Assembly: GCF_000698575.1 (NCBI RefSeq)
Contig: NZ_JFHD01000014.1
Location: 62,001 to 126,000, forward strand
Direction: 5' to 3'
From: Caballeronia zhejiangensis
GTDB lineage: Bacteria > Pseudomonadota > Gammaproteobacteria > Burkholderiales > Burkholderiaceae
DNA length: 64,000 nt
Positions 51,942 to 60,692 of the stretch are shown here, in pieces. The notes beneath the pieces were generated by a model. That model was not told where the DNA came from and made no database searches. It was given only the letters and a program-made list of their open reading frames with translations. The translations under genes were made by a program, and so were the position numbers. How positions within the stretch are numbered: the stretch's first letter is position 1; the number at the start of each line of letters is the position of its first letter.

Positions 51942-52292
51942 TCAGCGCGCCGCGAACGCGTACCAGCCGGCGCTCGTCGCCGACACGCGACGCGGACGAC
52001 GGCTCGTCAGCGCAGCCGCTTTCGGCTTCGGCGCGGGCGCGCGCAACTGCACCGGACGGCGCAACAGCGCGCGCAACGACACCCGGCGCGAGGCCGCGCG
52101 CACGCGCAGATTGAAGAAGAAACCGCGGAACCACGACCGGATGCCGTCGACCGGATGCACGTTCTTCAGTTGCTCGGCGAGCAATTGCGTGCGGGTGGAG
52201 TGATGGCGCAGCGCGCGGATCATGCCGCGGCGCGCAGGACGCGCGGCTCGCGATGCGACGCGAGTAAGTCCGATAGCGATTCGGTGGTTCAT
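51942..52292 (-). CDS. Hypothetical small basic protein
   Basis: This is a 116-aa frame, very rich in Arg and Ala, starting MNHRIAIGLTRVASRAARPARR and ending SATSAGWYAFAAR. The middle segment VHPVDGIRSWFRGFFFNLRVRAASRR looks less random than the rest. No Shine-Dalgarno sequence or known domain is visible. High Arg content can come from GC-rich antisense frames, so it may not be a gene. I keep it because no other gene occupies the region. Confidence 0.35.
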   Translation of the reverse strand: MNHRIAIGLTRVASRAARPARRGMIRALRHHSTRTQLLAEQLKNVHPVDGIRSWFRGFFFNLRVRAASRRVSLRALLRRPVQLRAPAPKPKAAALTSRRPRRVSATSAGWYAFAAR

Positions 52293-52609
52293 GTCGGCGG
52301 GAAAGGTCGGTTTGCGTGGAAGCAGACTCGACGATAGTCGTCTCAAAAATGAAGTTCAACGCTTCGATTCAACAGCATTTGCGAAGTTGCACCGAATTGA
52401 TGCGGATCAATGTACAGGACCAGTATTACCCGGGTAAGTCCGCGTTTTCCCTGCCGTTTCATGAAGCGGCTGCTTATAAAAATCGGCGGAAGCGTTCTCG
52501 CATGGGCCTTCCTGCGCTGCCGGATTTACAATCCCCGTATTCGCCCCAATTCCGGATATAGCGTCGACGGCATGAATAAATTCGAAAGCCGCCGGAGCCA
52601 AGAACTGAA

Positions 52610-53386
52610 ATGTCTGATCAAAACCTGCTGAAATCGAAGAAGGAACAGGTGCACGAGCTGCGTCGAAACGGCTACGTGATCGTGAAAGGGCTGGTTTCGC
52701 AGGAACGCCGCGACGCGATGCTCGAAGTCGCGCGCCGGCAACTCGCCGAGGCCGCCGCGCCGGTCGAGTTCGAGGCCGATCTGAAATATCCCGGCGCGCC
52801 GGATTCGAAGGACGCGCCCGGCGGACACACCGTGCGCCGCCTGCTCGACGCCTACGCGCGGCATCCGCTTTACGCGGAGTTCGCGACATCGCCGGAAGTG
52901 CGCGGATGGATGGAGTTGTATTTCGGCGAGACGCCGTATTTGTCGCGCGCGCATCACAACTGCATGATGACGAAGCACCCGGCGTACGGCAGCCTGACCG
53001 GCTGGCATCGCGACGTGCGCTACTGGGCGTTCGAGCGCGACGATCTCGTTTCCGCGTGGGTCGCGCTCGGCAACGAAACGGTGGAAAACGGCGCGCTGTG
53101 GTTCGTGCCGATGTCGCACAAGCTGCCGTTCACATCGGATCGCTTCGACGACGCGAAATTCTTCCGCTCCGACTTGCCCGAGAATGCCGCGCTGATCCGC
53201 ACGGCGGTGTCGCCCGCGCTGGAACCGGGCGACGTCGTGTTCTTCCACTGCAACACGCTGCATTCGGCGGGCAAGAACCTCACCGATCAGGTGAAGTTCT
53301 CGCTCGTGTTCACGTATCGCGGCGCGAGCAACGCGGCGCTGCCCGGCACGCGCTCGGCGTCGAAGCCGGAAGTGCCGCTCGTCTGA
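52610..53386 (+). CDS. Phytanoyl-CoA dioxygenase (PhyH) family protein
   Basis: This is a 258-aa non-haem iron, 2-oxoglutarate-dependent dioxygenase. The iron-binding His-x-Asp is WHRDVRYW and the distal His lies in FFHCNTLHSAGKN; an Arg or Lys shortly after should bind 2-oxoglutarate. RRNGYVIVKGLVSQE near the start is typical of PhyH. The substrate is unknown; the family hydroxylates varied small molecules. The 317-bp region upstream shows no other gene and includes a TATAAA (52475-52480) that could be a -10. Four 8-bp repeats follow the stop. Confidence 0.88.
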   Translation: MSDQNLLKSKKEQVHELRRNGYVIVKGLVSQERRDAMLEVARRQLAEAAAPVEFEADLKYPGAPDSKDAPGGHTVRRLLDAYARHPLYAEFATSPEVRGWMELYFGETPYLSRAHHNCMMTKHPAYGSLTGWHRDVRYWAFERDDLVSAWVALGNETVENGALWFVPMSHKLPFTSDRFDDAKFFRSDLPENAALIRTAVSPALEPGDVVFFHCNTLHSAGKNLTDQVKFSLVFTYRGASNAALPGTRSASKPEVPLV

Positions 53387-53390
53387 CGTC

Positions 53391-53422
53391 TGAGCGTTTG
53401 AGCGTTTGAGCGTTTCAGCGTT
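53391..53422. repeat. Four 8-bp tandem repeats (TGAGCGTT)
   Basis: Three perfect copies of TGAGCGTT and a fourth with one change (TCAGCGTT) lie head to tail between the stops of the convergent PhyH and DUF3185 genes. The 8-bp period puts a TGA in all three forward frames. The DUF3185 stop codon lies inside the fourth copy. Confidence 0.8.
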
Positions 53423-53618
53423 TCGACGGAATCGTGAGGCCGATCAGCCCGGCGAGCGACGCGACGATGCCGCCCGCGATCAGCCAGATGGTCTTGTTCG
53501 TGGGCGAGCCGGTGAAGAAGCGCGCGACGTCGCTGGAGAGCGAATGAAACGACTGGCCGCCGAAATACAGCAGCACGACGCCGCCGACTAGCAGCGCAAC
53601 GGAAATCGCTCGGGTCAT
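53415..53618 (-). CDS. DUF3185 family small membrane protein
   Basis: This 67-aa protein has two hydrophobic helices (AISVALLVGGVVLLYFGGQSF and TIWLIAGGIVASLAGLIGLTI) separated by a short polar loop (HSLSSDVARFFTGSPTNK), which fits DUF3185. Function is unknown. It lies 33 bp after the mscS-type gene on the same strand and may share its transcript, hinting at a membrane-stress role. Confidence 0.8.
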   Translation of the reverse strand: MTRAISVALLVGGVVLLYFGGQSFHSLSSDVARFFTGSPTNKTIWLIAGGIVASLAGLIGLTIPSKR

Positions 53619-53651
53619 GGCGTGGTCTCTTGGCTGGAAAAGCGCGTCAGG

Positions 53652-54476
53652 TTAGCGGGTCGGCGCTCGCGCGTCCACTCGCGCCGCCTGCGCCTGCTCG
53701 CGCGTGTACGGCTGAATCTTGCGCAGGAGGTCGGCCATCACGTACTGATGATCGCTTCTGCTCGTCCACGCGCCGAGGTTGTATTTGACGCCGGTGTCCG
53801 TGTAATCGGTCACGGCGACCCACGGCGCCGACGGCCCGTCCTGCACGATGCGCGGATCGTCGCTCATCAGCTTGCGCAGTTCCTCGAGCACACGCTCGAC
53901 CTTCAGCCCATGCTGTGCCTGGAAGTTGATGACGACGCGACGCCGATCGTTCGCGCTGTAGTTCGTGATGGCGTTCGCCCAAATGAGGCTGTTCGGCACG
54001 AACATGATGATGCCGTCGGCTTTCGTGAGGCGCGTCGTGAAAAGTCCGATCTCGTTGACCGTGCCCGCCGTCGTCCCGACGCCTTCGATGTAATCGCCGA
54101 CGCGAAACGGGCGCAGCAGCAGGAGCATCAGGCCGGCCGCGATGTTTTGCAGCGTGCCCTGCAGCGCGAGGCCGATGGCGAGGCCGGCGGCGCCGAGCAC
54201 GGTCAGGATGCTGGCGGCGGCAATGCCGAGCTTGCCGAGCGCGGCGACGATCGCGACGACGCGGATCGCCCACAACGCGAGGCTGGCGAGCACCGGGGTG
54301 AGCGTGGCATCGACATTGGTGCGAGCGAGCGTGCGGCGCAGGGTGTTCGCGACGGCGTTCGAAATCCACCAGCCGACCGCGAGAATCAGCAGCGCCAGCA
54401 GAATATCGATGCCGTAAGTCACGGCAATTGCACCAAACGAATCGTAAGCGGGGCGAAATCTGTCGATCGAATCCAT
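53652..54476 (-). CDS. Small-conductance mechanosensitive channel (MscS family)
   Basis: This is a 274-aa channel that releases solutes on hypo-osmotic shock. Three N-terminal membrane helices end in the pore helix GAAGLAIGLALQGTLQNIAAGLMLLLLRPFRVGDYI, the family signature, followed by the beta domain (GTVNEIGLFTTRLTKADGIIMFVPNSLI) and a cytoplasmic alpha/beta vestibule. The length is that of E. coli MscS (286). It starts at 54476, divergent from the aldo-keto reductase. Confidence 0.94.
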   Translation of the reverse strand: MDSIDRFRPAYDSFGAIAVTYGIDILLALLILAVGWWISNAVANTLRRTLARTNVDATLTPVLASLALWAIRVVAIVAALGKLGIAAASILTVLGAAGLAIGLALQGTLQNIAAGLMLLLLRPFRVGDYIEGVGTTAGTVNEIGLFTTRLTKADGIIMFVPNSLIWANAITNYSANDRRRVVINFQAQHGLKVERVLEELRKLMSDDPRIVQDGPSAPWVAVTDYTDTGVKYNLGAWTSRSDHQYVMADLLRKIQPYTREQAQAARVDARAPTR

Positions 54477-54710
54477 GGGTAGCGGTCCTTCAAAACGAAT
54501 CTGCTTTTGTCCGCGATCGCGTTGGATCGTTCCCCTTGCTGGCCATCCGGCCTATACCGAATAGCGGGACGGCATCGCGTGCCGTGCGCGCCCAGCCCCG
54601 ATTGGCTTACCATTGACGCCCTCGACAGCGTGCGTGTCCGCGCGTGTCGCGTGAAATGCACGTTGTCCGTTCCAGTCCGTTCAATTCGCCATCCGCAGAG
54701 GAAATCCGTC

Positions 54711-55754
54711 ATGGCCTACGAAGCAGCCTCCGAGCGTTACACGCAGATGCAATACCGCACTTGTGGCAGGAGCGGGTTGAAACTTCCTGCGTTGTCGCTC
54801 GGTTTGTGGCACAACTTCGGCGATACGACGCCGATCTCGACGCAACGTGAAATTCTGCGCACGGCGTTCGATCTCGGCGTCACGCATTTCGATCTCGCGA
54901 ATAATTACGGCCCGCCGTACGGCAGCGCCGAAACGAACTTCGGGCGCATCTTCAAGGACGACTTCCGCCCTTATCGTGACGAACTGTTGATCTCCTCGAA
55001 AGCAGGCTGGGACATGTGGCCCGGTCCGTACGGCCAAGGCGGCGGCTCGCGCAAATACGTGCTGGCGAGCCTCGACCAGAGCCTGAAGCGCATGGGCCTC
55101 GATTACGTCGACATCTTCTATTCGCACCGTTTCGACGCCGATACGCCGCTCGAAGAAACCGCTGGCGCGCTGGCGACGGCCGTGCATTCGGGCAAGGCGC
55201 TTTACGTTGGCATCTCGTCGTACTCGGCGTCCAAAACACGCGAGATGGCCAAGCTGCTCGCCGAGCACAAGGTGCCGCTGCTGATCCATCAGCCGTCGTA
55301 TAACATGCTGAACCGCTGGATCGAAGAAGACCTGCTCGACACGCTCGACGACATCGGCGCGGGAAGCATCGCGTTTACGCCGCTCGCGCAAGGTCTGCTG
55401 ACCAGCAAGTATCTGAATGGCGTGCCGCAGGACGCGCGCGTCAACAAACCGGGCGGCGGCTCGCTCAAGCAGGAACATCTGAGCGATGCGAACCTCGCGC
55501 ACGTCCGCAAGCTCAACGATCTCGCGCAGAAGCGCGGCCAGAGCCTCGCGCAGATGGCGCTCGCGTGGGCGCTGCGAGGCGGGCGCGTGACCTCGGTGCT
55601 GATCGGCGCGAGCCGCGCGGAGCAAGTCGTCGAGAACGTCGGCGCACTGAAGAATCTCGATTTCTCGAAGGAAGAACTCGCGGAAATCGATCAGCACGCG
55701 AAGGAAGGCGGCATCAACCTGTGGGAAAAACCGTCGACGGATCAGCGCATCTGA
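54711..55754 (+). CDS. Aldo/keto reductase, L-glyceraldehyde-3-phosphate reductase type (YghZ/MgrA)
   Basis: This is a 347-aa NADPH-dependent reductase of the AKR14/YghZ group, known to reduce L-glyceraldehyde 3-phosphate and methylglyoxal. The catalytic tetrad lies in FDLANNYGPPYGSAE (Asp, Tyr), SSKAGWDM (Lys) and YSHRFD (His). YGQGGGSRKYVLASLDQSLKRMGLDYVDIF and IGASRAEQVVENV are typical. AGAGGAAA precedes the ATG at 54711. It stands alone; a weak hairpin at 55765-55780 follows but lacks a T-run. Confidence 0.92.
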   Translation: MAYEAASERYTQMQYRTCGRSGLKLPALSLGLWHNFGDTTPISTQREILRTAFDLGVTHFDLANNYGPPYGSAETNFGRIFKDDFRPYRDELLISSKAGWDMWPGPYGQGGGSRKYVLASLDQSLKRMGLDYVDIFYSHRFDADTPLEETAGALATAVHSGKALYVGISSYSASKTREMAKLLAEHKVPLLIHQPSYNMLNRWIEEDLLDTLDDIGAGSIAFTPLAQGLLTSKYLNGVPQDARVNKPGGGSLKQEHLSDANLAHVRKLNDLAQKRGQSLAQMALAWALRGGRVTSVLIGASRAEQVVENVGALKNLDFSKEELAEIDQHAKEGGINLWEKPSTDQRI

Positions 55755-56245
55755 CACGCGTGCGGCCCTTCGCCAGAAGGGTATTTCGAGATACGCGCGG
55801 CATCCGTTGCTATCATGCGGACTCGGCGGCTTTTGCGCAGCGATAAGAGTTGCCGCCGAGGCCGGCCACCGGCCGCGCAGTCAGCCGAAAGTGCATTTCT
55901 TCTGCACGCACGTTCGCCCACGAGGCGCGCGTGCGCGCCTCCGCCGCCGTATCGACGTTCGGACCGCGAAACGACTATCGGGTTAAAATAGCCGATTGCG
56001 CCGGGCTGTTAGTTTTTTTTGCGCGAAGTTCACGCGTGGCGCGGCGTGAATCGCTGTCCTCGCATCGCGGGTTTCGGATCAATCGGCGACCTTCACCATT
56101 CGATCGTCCCGTTCGGACAGCGCAGCGCTCCTCGTTGCGCCCTCGTAGCGCGCTTTGTTTTCGACATCGGCCCGGCGTGGCATCCGCCGCCAGCCAGGCG
56201 CGAGCGTCACCGCTTTCGCACAGTTAGAGCACAGTTCAAGAAGCC
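55755..56245. other. Non-coding region upstream of fpr
   Basis: About 490 bp without a convincing gene; the frames here lack motifs. TTAAAAT near 55985 could be a -10 for fpr, implying a leader of about 240 nt that includes a run of eight T at about 56014-56021. I cannot assign a function to this leader. Confidence 0.45.
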
Positions 56246-57016
56246 ATGAGCAACCTTAATTCTCAAACCGTTCTGAGCGTCCATCACTGGACCGACACGC
56301 TTTTCAGTTTCACCTGCACCCGCGACAGCTCGTTCCGCTTCGAGAACGGCCAGTTCACGATGGTGGGTCTCGAAGTCGACGGCAAGCCGCTTCTGCGCGC
56401 GTACAGCCTCGCGAGCGCGAACTACGAAGAGCATCTCGAATTTCTGAGCATCAAGGTTCCGGACGGCCCCCTGACCTCGCGCCTGCAACATCTGAAAGTG
56501 GGCGATTCCGTGCTGATCGGCAAGAAGCCGACGGGCACGCTCGTCGCCGACAATCTGCTGCCCGGCAAGACGCTGTGGCTGCTGTCGACCGGCACGGGCC
56601 TCGCGCCGTTCATGTCGATCATCAAGGACCCGGACGTCTACGACCGCTACGAAAAGATCGTGCTGACGCACACGTGCCGTTTCGTCGACGAACTCGCGTA
56701 CAAGGATTTCATCACCGAGCACTTGCCGGCGCATGAGCATATCGGCGAAATCGTGTCCGAAAAGCTCGTCTATTACCCGACGGTCACGCGGGAGGAGTTC
56801 GCGAACCGTGGTCGCATCACCGATCTGATCGAGACCAAGAAGCTGTTCGCCGATCTCTCGGTCGAGCCGTTCTCGGTCGAAAACGACCGCGTGATGCTCT
56901 GCGGCAGCCCGCACATGCTGCGCGACACGCGCGAACTGCTCGACGCGATGCGCTTCCAGGAAGGCAGCAACAACCATCCTGGCCACTACGTCGTGGAAAA
57001 GGCGTTCGTCGGATAA
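56246..57016 (+). CDS. fpr: Ferredoxin--NADP reductase
   Basis: This 256-aa bacterial FNR moves electrons between NADPH and ferredoxin or flavodoxin. The FAD-binding motif is RAYSLASANYEE, the NADP pocket is LWLLSTGTGLAPFMSII, and the C-terminal GHYVVEKAFVG is the family tail that stacks on FAD in subclass I enzymes. Length is standard (about 256-258). In many bacteria fpr responds to superoxide; here no regulator is adjacent. A strong terminator follows. Confidence 0.96.
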   Translation: MSNLNSQTVLSVHHWTDTLFSFTCTRDSSFRFENGQFTMVGLEVDGKPLLRAYSLASANYEEHLEFLSIKVPDGPLTSRLQHLKVGDSVLIGKKPTGTLVADNLLPGKTLWLLSTGTGLAPFMSIIKDPDVYDRYEKIVLTHTCRFVDELAYKDFITEHLPAHEHIGEIVSEKLVYYPTVTREEFANRGRITDLIETKKLFADLSVEPFSVENDRVMLCGSPHMLRDTRELLDAMRFQEGSNNHPGHYVVEKAFVG

Positions 57017-57041
57017 GCTGTCTCGACGTCGCGATTGCACA

Positions 57042-57070
57042 AACCGGAGCCTCGCGCTCCGGTTTTTTTT
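57042..57070 (+). terminator. Rho-independent terminator of fpr
   Basis: AACCGGAGC / GCTCCGGTT (57042-57050 with 57056-57064) with a CTCGC loop is followed by T to 57070, 25 bp after the fpr stop. Confidence 0.93.
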
Positions 57071-57359
57071 CGCCTCGACGAAATCACCATACGCGCGTCG
57101 CTGTTACAAATTGACCACGGTCCGTAGGTCTTTTTCCTGCGCATTATGCGCAGCGGACTTGGCAAACGACATGAAGTTCGACCGCCGAAGCCTTGCGCGA
57201 CATGGATTTATCATTTTTTTGAGATATGATGCGTTTACTTTTTGACGGCGCAGGCCATCCCGTAGTCCGTCAACGATGTTACTGAGTGTAAATTCGGTTA
57301 CGCCGCTCGTGAGTTACCCGAGGACGTAGCTCCAGTTGCGCTCGAAGCGAGGATAGTGA

Positions 57360-58223
57360 ATGAACCCGTCGGCCACGATCACGCTCGATGAGAACCCGAT
57401 TCGCCGCGCTCCGCTGCGCGCGGTTCCATCACCGTCGCCGGAATGCTCCGGCGCGTCGTTTGCCTCACCCTATTCCGCGCTGATCGACGCCAAGCTCAAG
57501 GGCGACCGTCAGATTCAGCGTCTCACCGCCCGCGTCCAGGAACTCGCCGCGCTGCTCGCCGCCGCGGAAGAGCGCGCGCGTCAGGCGCTCGCGCAAGATC
57601 TGCACGACGCGAGCGGCGCCGCGCTCACCGTCGCGAATATCGCGCTCGCTCGCGCCGAGCACTGGCTGCCCGCCGATGCGCCCGCCGCGCTCGACGACGC
57701 GCTGCATCAGGCGCGCGCGGCGCTCGCGGATGTCTGCGAGACGAGTCATCGAATCGTCGAGGGATTGCAGACGCCGACTTTCGATGCCAACTTCGCCGCC
57801 ACGCTGGCCGGCTGGATCGCGGATTTCGGCGCGCGCACGGCGATCGCCGTCGATTTCTCCTGCCCCGACGATGCGCGTCTCGATCGCATGTCGCACGACA
57901 TGTCGCTCGCGCTCTTTCGCGTGATGCAGGAAGCGCTCGGCAACGTCGCGCGTCACGCGCACGCCGGGCATGCGCGCGTGTCCGTCGCGCTCGACGGACA
58001 AGGCGTGATCCTGCTCGTCGAAGACGATGGCGTCGGCATCAGCGCGGCGGCGCGTCGCAAGAGCGGACGCTTCGGCCTTTCCGGGATGCGCGCGCGCTGC
58101 GAGGCGCTCGGCGGCAATCTGCGCGTCGCGGCGGCGAAGCCTGCCGGCACTTGCGTGCGCGCGCGTTTCCCGTGGGCTGCGGCGGGTCCGGGCCTGTTCA
58201 CGCTCAGCGTGGTTAACGCCTGA
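57360..58223 (+). CDS. Soluble sensor histidine kinase (HisKA_3 / NarX type) without a sensor domain
   Basis: This 287-aa kinase has no membrane segment. A disordered N-terminus (1-45) and coiled coil (RQIQRLTARVQELAALLAAAEER) lead to the HisKA_3 box with phospho-acceptor His82 (ALAQDLHDASGAALT), then the HATPase domain with N box QEALGNVARHAHA and G box VEDDGVGI and SGRFGLSGMRARCEALGG. Its partner NarL-type regulator starts 10 bp downstream. A 290-bp AT-rich leader follows the fpr terminator. With no input domain, the signal may come through a partner protein. Confidence 0.92.
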   Translation: MNPSATITLDENPIRRAPLRAVPSPSPECSGASFASPYSALIDAKLKGDRQIQRLTARVQELAALLAAAEERARQALAQDLHDASGAALTVANIALARAEHWLPADAPAALDDALHQARAALADVCETSHRIVEGLQTPTFDANFAATLAGWIADFGARTAIAVDFSCPDDARLDRMSHDMSLALFRVMQEALGNVARHAHAGHARVSVALDGQGVILLVEDDGVGISAAARRKSGRFGLSGMRARCEALGGNLRVAAAKPAGTCVRARFPWAAAGPGLFTLSVVNA

Positions 58224-58233
58224 GGCCGCCGCG

Positions 58234-58887
58234 ATGCTCAGAATCCTGCTCGCCGACGATCACGGCATCGTGCGCCGCGGCGTCGCGCAATTGCTGCTGG
58301 AACGCGGCGTCGCATCCGAAGTGCTGGAGGCCGAGACCGGCATGCAGGCGCTCGCGCTCGCCGCGCGTCGCCCGCTCGATGTCGCGATGCTCGACATCTC
58401 GCTGCCGGACATCAACGGCATCGACGTGTTGAAGCGTCTCAAGCGCGAAAGCCCGCGTCTGCCGGTGCTGATGTTTTCGATGTATCGCGAAGATCAATAT
58501 GCGGTGCGCGCGTTGAAGGCGGGCGCGGCGGGCTATCTGTCGAAGACGGCGGACCCCGCGCTGATGATCGGCGCGATTCAGCAAGTCGCCGCAGGCCGAA
58601 AATACGTGAGCCCTGAAATGGCCGAAGCCCTCGCAACCTACGTTTCGCTCGATACGGACCGGTTGCCGCACGAGAAGCTATCGGACCGCGAATATCAGAC
58701 GCTGTGCATGCTTGCTTCGGGAAAACGGCTCACTGATATCGCGAACGCCTTATCGCTTTCGGTTAAGACCGTAAGTGTTTATCGCGCGCGGTTGCTGGAG
58801 AAAATGAAGCTCGCGAACAACGCAGAGCTTACGTTCTATGTGATGAGCAACCGTCTCGTCGACATGAATCCCGCCATCGCCGGGTAG
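58234..58887 (+). CDS. NarL/LuxR-type response regulator
   Basis: This is a 217-aa response regulator. The receiver domain has acidic DDH (8-10), phospho-acceptor Asp54 (VAMLDISLPDING) and the conserved Lys in AAGYLSKTADP. A LuxR-type helix-turn-helix (LSDREYQTLCMLASGKRLTDIANALSLSVKTVSVYRARLLEKM) follows. Start at ATG 58234, 10 bp after the kinase stop. The output AANALSLSVKTVSVYR pattern resembles regulators such as UvrY/GacA and BvgA. Target genes are unknown; the permease downstream is one candidate. Confidence 0.92.
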   Translation: MLRILLADDHGIVRRGVAQLLLERGVASEVLEAETGMQALALAARRPLDVAMLDISLPDINGIDVLKRLKRESPRLPVLMFSMYREDQYAVRALKAGAAGYLSKTADPALMIGAIQQVAAGRKYVSPEMAEALATYVSLDTDRLPHEKLSDREYQTLCMLASGKRLTDIANALSLSVKTVSVYRARLLEKMKLANNAELTFYVMSNRLVDMNPAIAG

Positions 58888-58911
58888 GTTTTATCTCGCG
58901 CTAGATAAAAC
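58888..58911. promoter_or_regulatory. AT-rich 9-bp inverted repeat after the NarL-type gene
   Basis: GTTTTATCT / AGATAAAAC (58888-58896 with 58903-58911), 6-nt spacer, starts on the base after the stop codon. With no T-run it is a poor terminator; it may be an operator for the permease or an mRNA-end hairpin. Confidence 0.4.
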
Positions 58912-58978
58912 GGGTGGATCGTAACAAATTGCCGCAATTCTGCGTTGCATGCTCAATGGATAGGCAATCTCTGAGTCT

Positions 58979-58993
58979 CCGATAAAATATCGG
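58979..58993. promoter_or_regulatory. CCGATA-AAA-TATCGG inverted repeat before the permease
   Basis: A perfect 6-bp inverted repeat with a 3-nt spacer lies about 50 bp before the permease start and overlaps an AT-rich -10-like segment. It could be an operator. The adjacent CGGG-TTTT-CCCG can form a competing hairpin. Confidence 0.35.
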
Positions 58994-59044
58994 GTTTTCC
59001 CGAGGTAACGGCCGCTCGCGCGCGCCAGAAGGAGACTCATCGCA

Positions 59045-60466
59045 ATGTCGTTGTTCCGCAAGAAAAACATCGAGCACATGCTGGCCGGCGCGCACAGCAC
59101 ATCGCTCAAAAAGACGCTCGGCGCCCTGGATCTGACGTTCCTCGGAATCGGCGCGATCATCGGCACGGGCATTTTCGTGCTGACCGGCACCGGCGCCGTC
59201 CAGGCCGGCCCGGCGCTCATGATTTCGTTCATCATCGCGGCGATCGCGTGCTGCTTCGCCGCCCTCGCCTACGCGGAATTTTCGTCGACGATTCCGGTCG
59301 CCGGTTCCATCTACACGTATTCGTATGCGACGCTCGGCGAACTCGCCGCGTGGATCATCGGCTGGGATCTGATGCTCGAATACGGGCTCGCGACGTCCGC
59401 CGTTTCGGTCGGCTGGTCGGGCTACTTGCAGTCGCTGCTCGCCGGCTTCGGCATCTCGCTGCCGACCGCCCTCACCGCCGCGCCCGGCGCGTTGCCCGGC
59501 GAGGTCACGTTCTTCAACCTGCCCGCGTTCCTCGTGATGATGGCGATCACCTGGCTGCTTTCGGTCGGCGTGAAGGAATCGACGCGCCTGAACAACATCA
59601 TGGTCGCGATCAAAGTGACCATCGTGCTGCTCGTGATCGCGGTCGGCGTGTTCCATGTGAAGCCGGCAAATTGGCAGCCGTTCATGCCGAACGGCTGGTC
59701 CGGCGTGTTCGGCGCGGCGGCCGTCATGTTCTTCGCGTTCATCGGCTTCGATTCGGTGTCGTCGGCGGCCGAGGAAGTGAAGAATCCGAAGCGCGATCTG
59801 CCGATCGGCATCATCTCGTCGCTCGCGGTGTGCGCCGTGCTGTACGTGGCGGTCGCGGCCGTCGTGACCGGCATCGTGCCCGCGCCGCAGTTCGCGAACA
59901 ATCCGCATCCGGTGTCGTTCGCGCTGCAAGTCGCGGGTCAGAACTGGGTCGCGGGCTTCATCGATCTCGGCGCGGTGCTCGGCATGCTCACCGTGATTCT
60001 CGTGATGAGCTACGGCCAGACGCGCATCATCTACGCGATGTCGCGCGACGGCCTCTTGCCCGCGCGGCTTTCGAAGGTGCATCCGCGCTACGCGACGCCG
60101 TTCCTCACGACGTGGATCGTCGGCATTTTCTTCGGTCTGATCGGCGCGCTCGTGCCGCTCAACGTGCTCGCCGAGCTCATCAACATCGGCACGCTCGCCG
60201 CGTTCTCGATGGTCTCCATCGCCGTGCTGATCCTGCGCCGCACGCATCCTGACTTGCCGCGCGCGTTCCGCTGCCCCGGCGTGCCGGTCGTGCCGATTCT
60301 GGCGGTGGCGTCGTGTCTGTTCCTGATGGTCAATCTTCAGGCGATGACGTGGATCGCGTTCGTGCTGTGGCTCGTGATCGGCCTCGCGATCTATTTCCTG
60401 TACTCGCGACGCCATTCGGTGCTCGGACGTCGAACGCACGAGCAGCGAGAGACCGTGACGCACTGA
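59045..60466 (+). CDS. APC-superfamily amino acid permease (cationic amino acid transporter type)
   Basis: This is a 473-aa permease with 12 membrane segments. TM1 has the substrate-binding GIGAIIGTGIFVLTGTGA, and TM6 has FFAFIGFDSVSSAAEEVKNPKRDLPIGI; both are hallmarks of the CAT/YfnA group. It imports amino acids with protons. AGAAGGAG precedes the ATG closely. Which amino acid is carried is not clear. It follows the two-component pair in the same direction, with an inverted repeat in its promoter region, and ends with a terminator. Confidence 0.93.
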   Translation: MSLFRKKNIEHMLAGAHSTSLKKTLGALDLTFLGIGAIIGTGIFVLTGTGAVQAGPALMISFIIAAIACCFAALAYAEFSSTIPVAGSIYTYSYATLGELAAWIIGWDLMLEYGLATSAVSVGWSGYLQSLLAGFGISLPTALTAAPGALPGEVTFFNLPAFLVMMAITWLLSVGVKESTRLNNIMVAIKVTIVLLVIAVGVFHVKPANWQPFMPNGWSGVFGAAAVMFFAFIGFDSVSSAAEEVKNPKRDLPIGIISSLAVCAVLYVAVAAVVTGIVPAPQFANNPHPVSFALQVAGQNWVAGFIDLGAVLGMLTVILVMSYGQTRIIYAMSRDGLLPARLSKVHPRYATPFLTTWIVGIFFGLIGALVPLNVLAELINIGTLAAFSMVSIAVLILRRTHPDLPRAFRCPGVPVVPILAVASCLFLMVNLQAMTWIAFVLWLVIGLAIYFLYSRRHSVLGRRTHEQRETVTH

Positions 60467-60484
60467 GCGTCTTTGCTCGACACA

Positions 60485-60511
60485 AAAGCGCCGCCCTCGA
60501 GGCGGCGCTTT
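60485..60511 (+). terminator. Terminator hairpin after the permease
   Basis: AAAGCGCCGCC / GGCGGCGCTTT (60485-60495 with 60501-60511) is a perfect 11-bp stem with a 5-nt loop, 18 bp after the stop. The following T-run is short, so it may act mainly by stem strength. Confidence 0.8.
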
Positions 60512-60692
60512 GCATTTGCAGCGGCAAAACCTTGAGTTTGGGACGGACGTTCGCGCCGATAGCGACGCCCGCCGATTTGTGTTTTACTCATTGTCACAAA
60601 CACATAACACCAATTCCGGCTGAACGCTCACGGCGGCAGATGGCAGGTGCGTGGCGTGAAGCTGGATCGTCCTCACTTAGGAGACAGTGAAA

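Noticed and set aside
55850-56249. Frames of 76-125 codons upstream of fpr
   Set aside because: Arg/Ser-rich low-complexity translations typical of random GC-rich sequence; no start signals.
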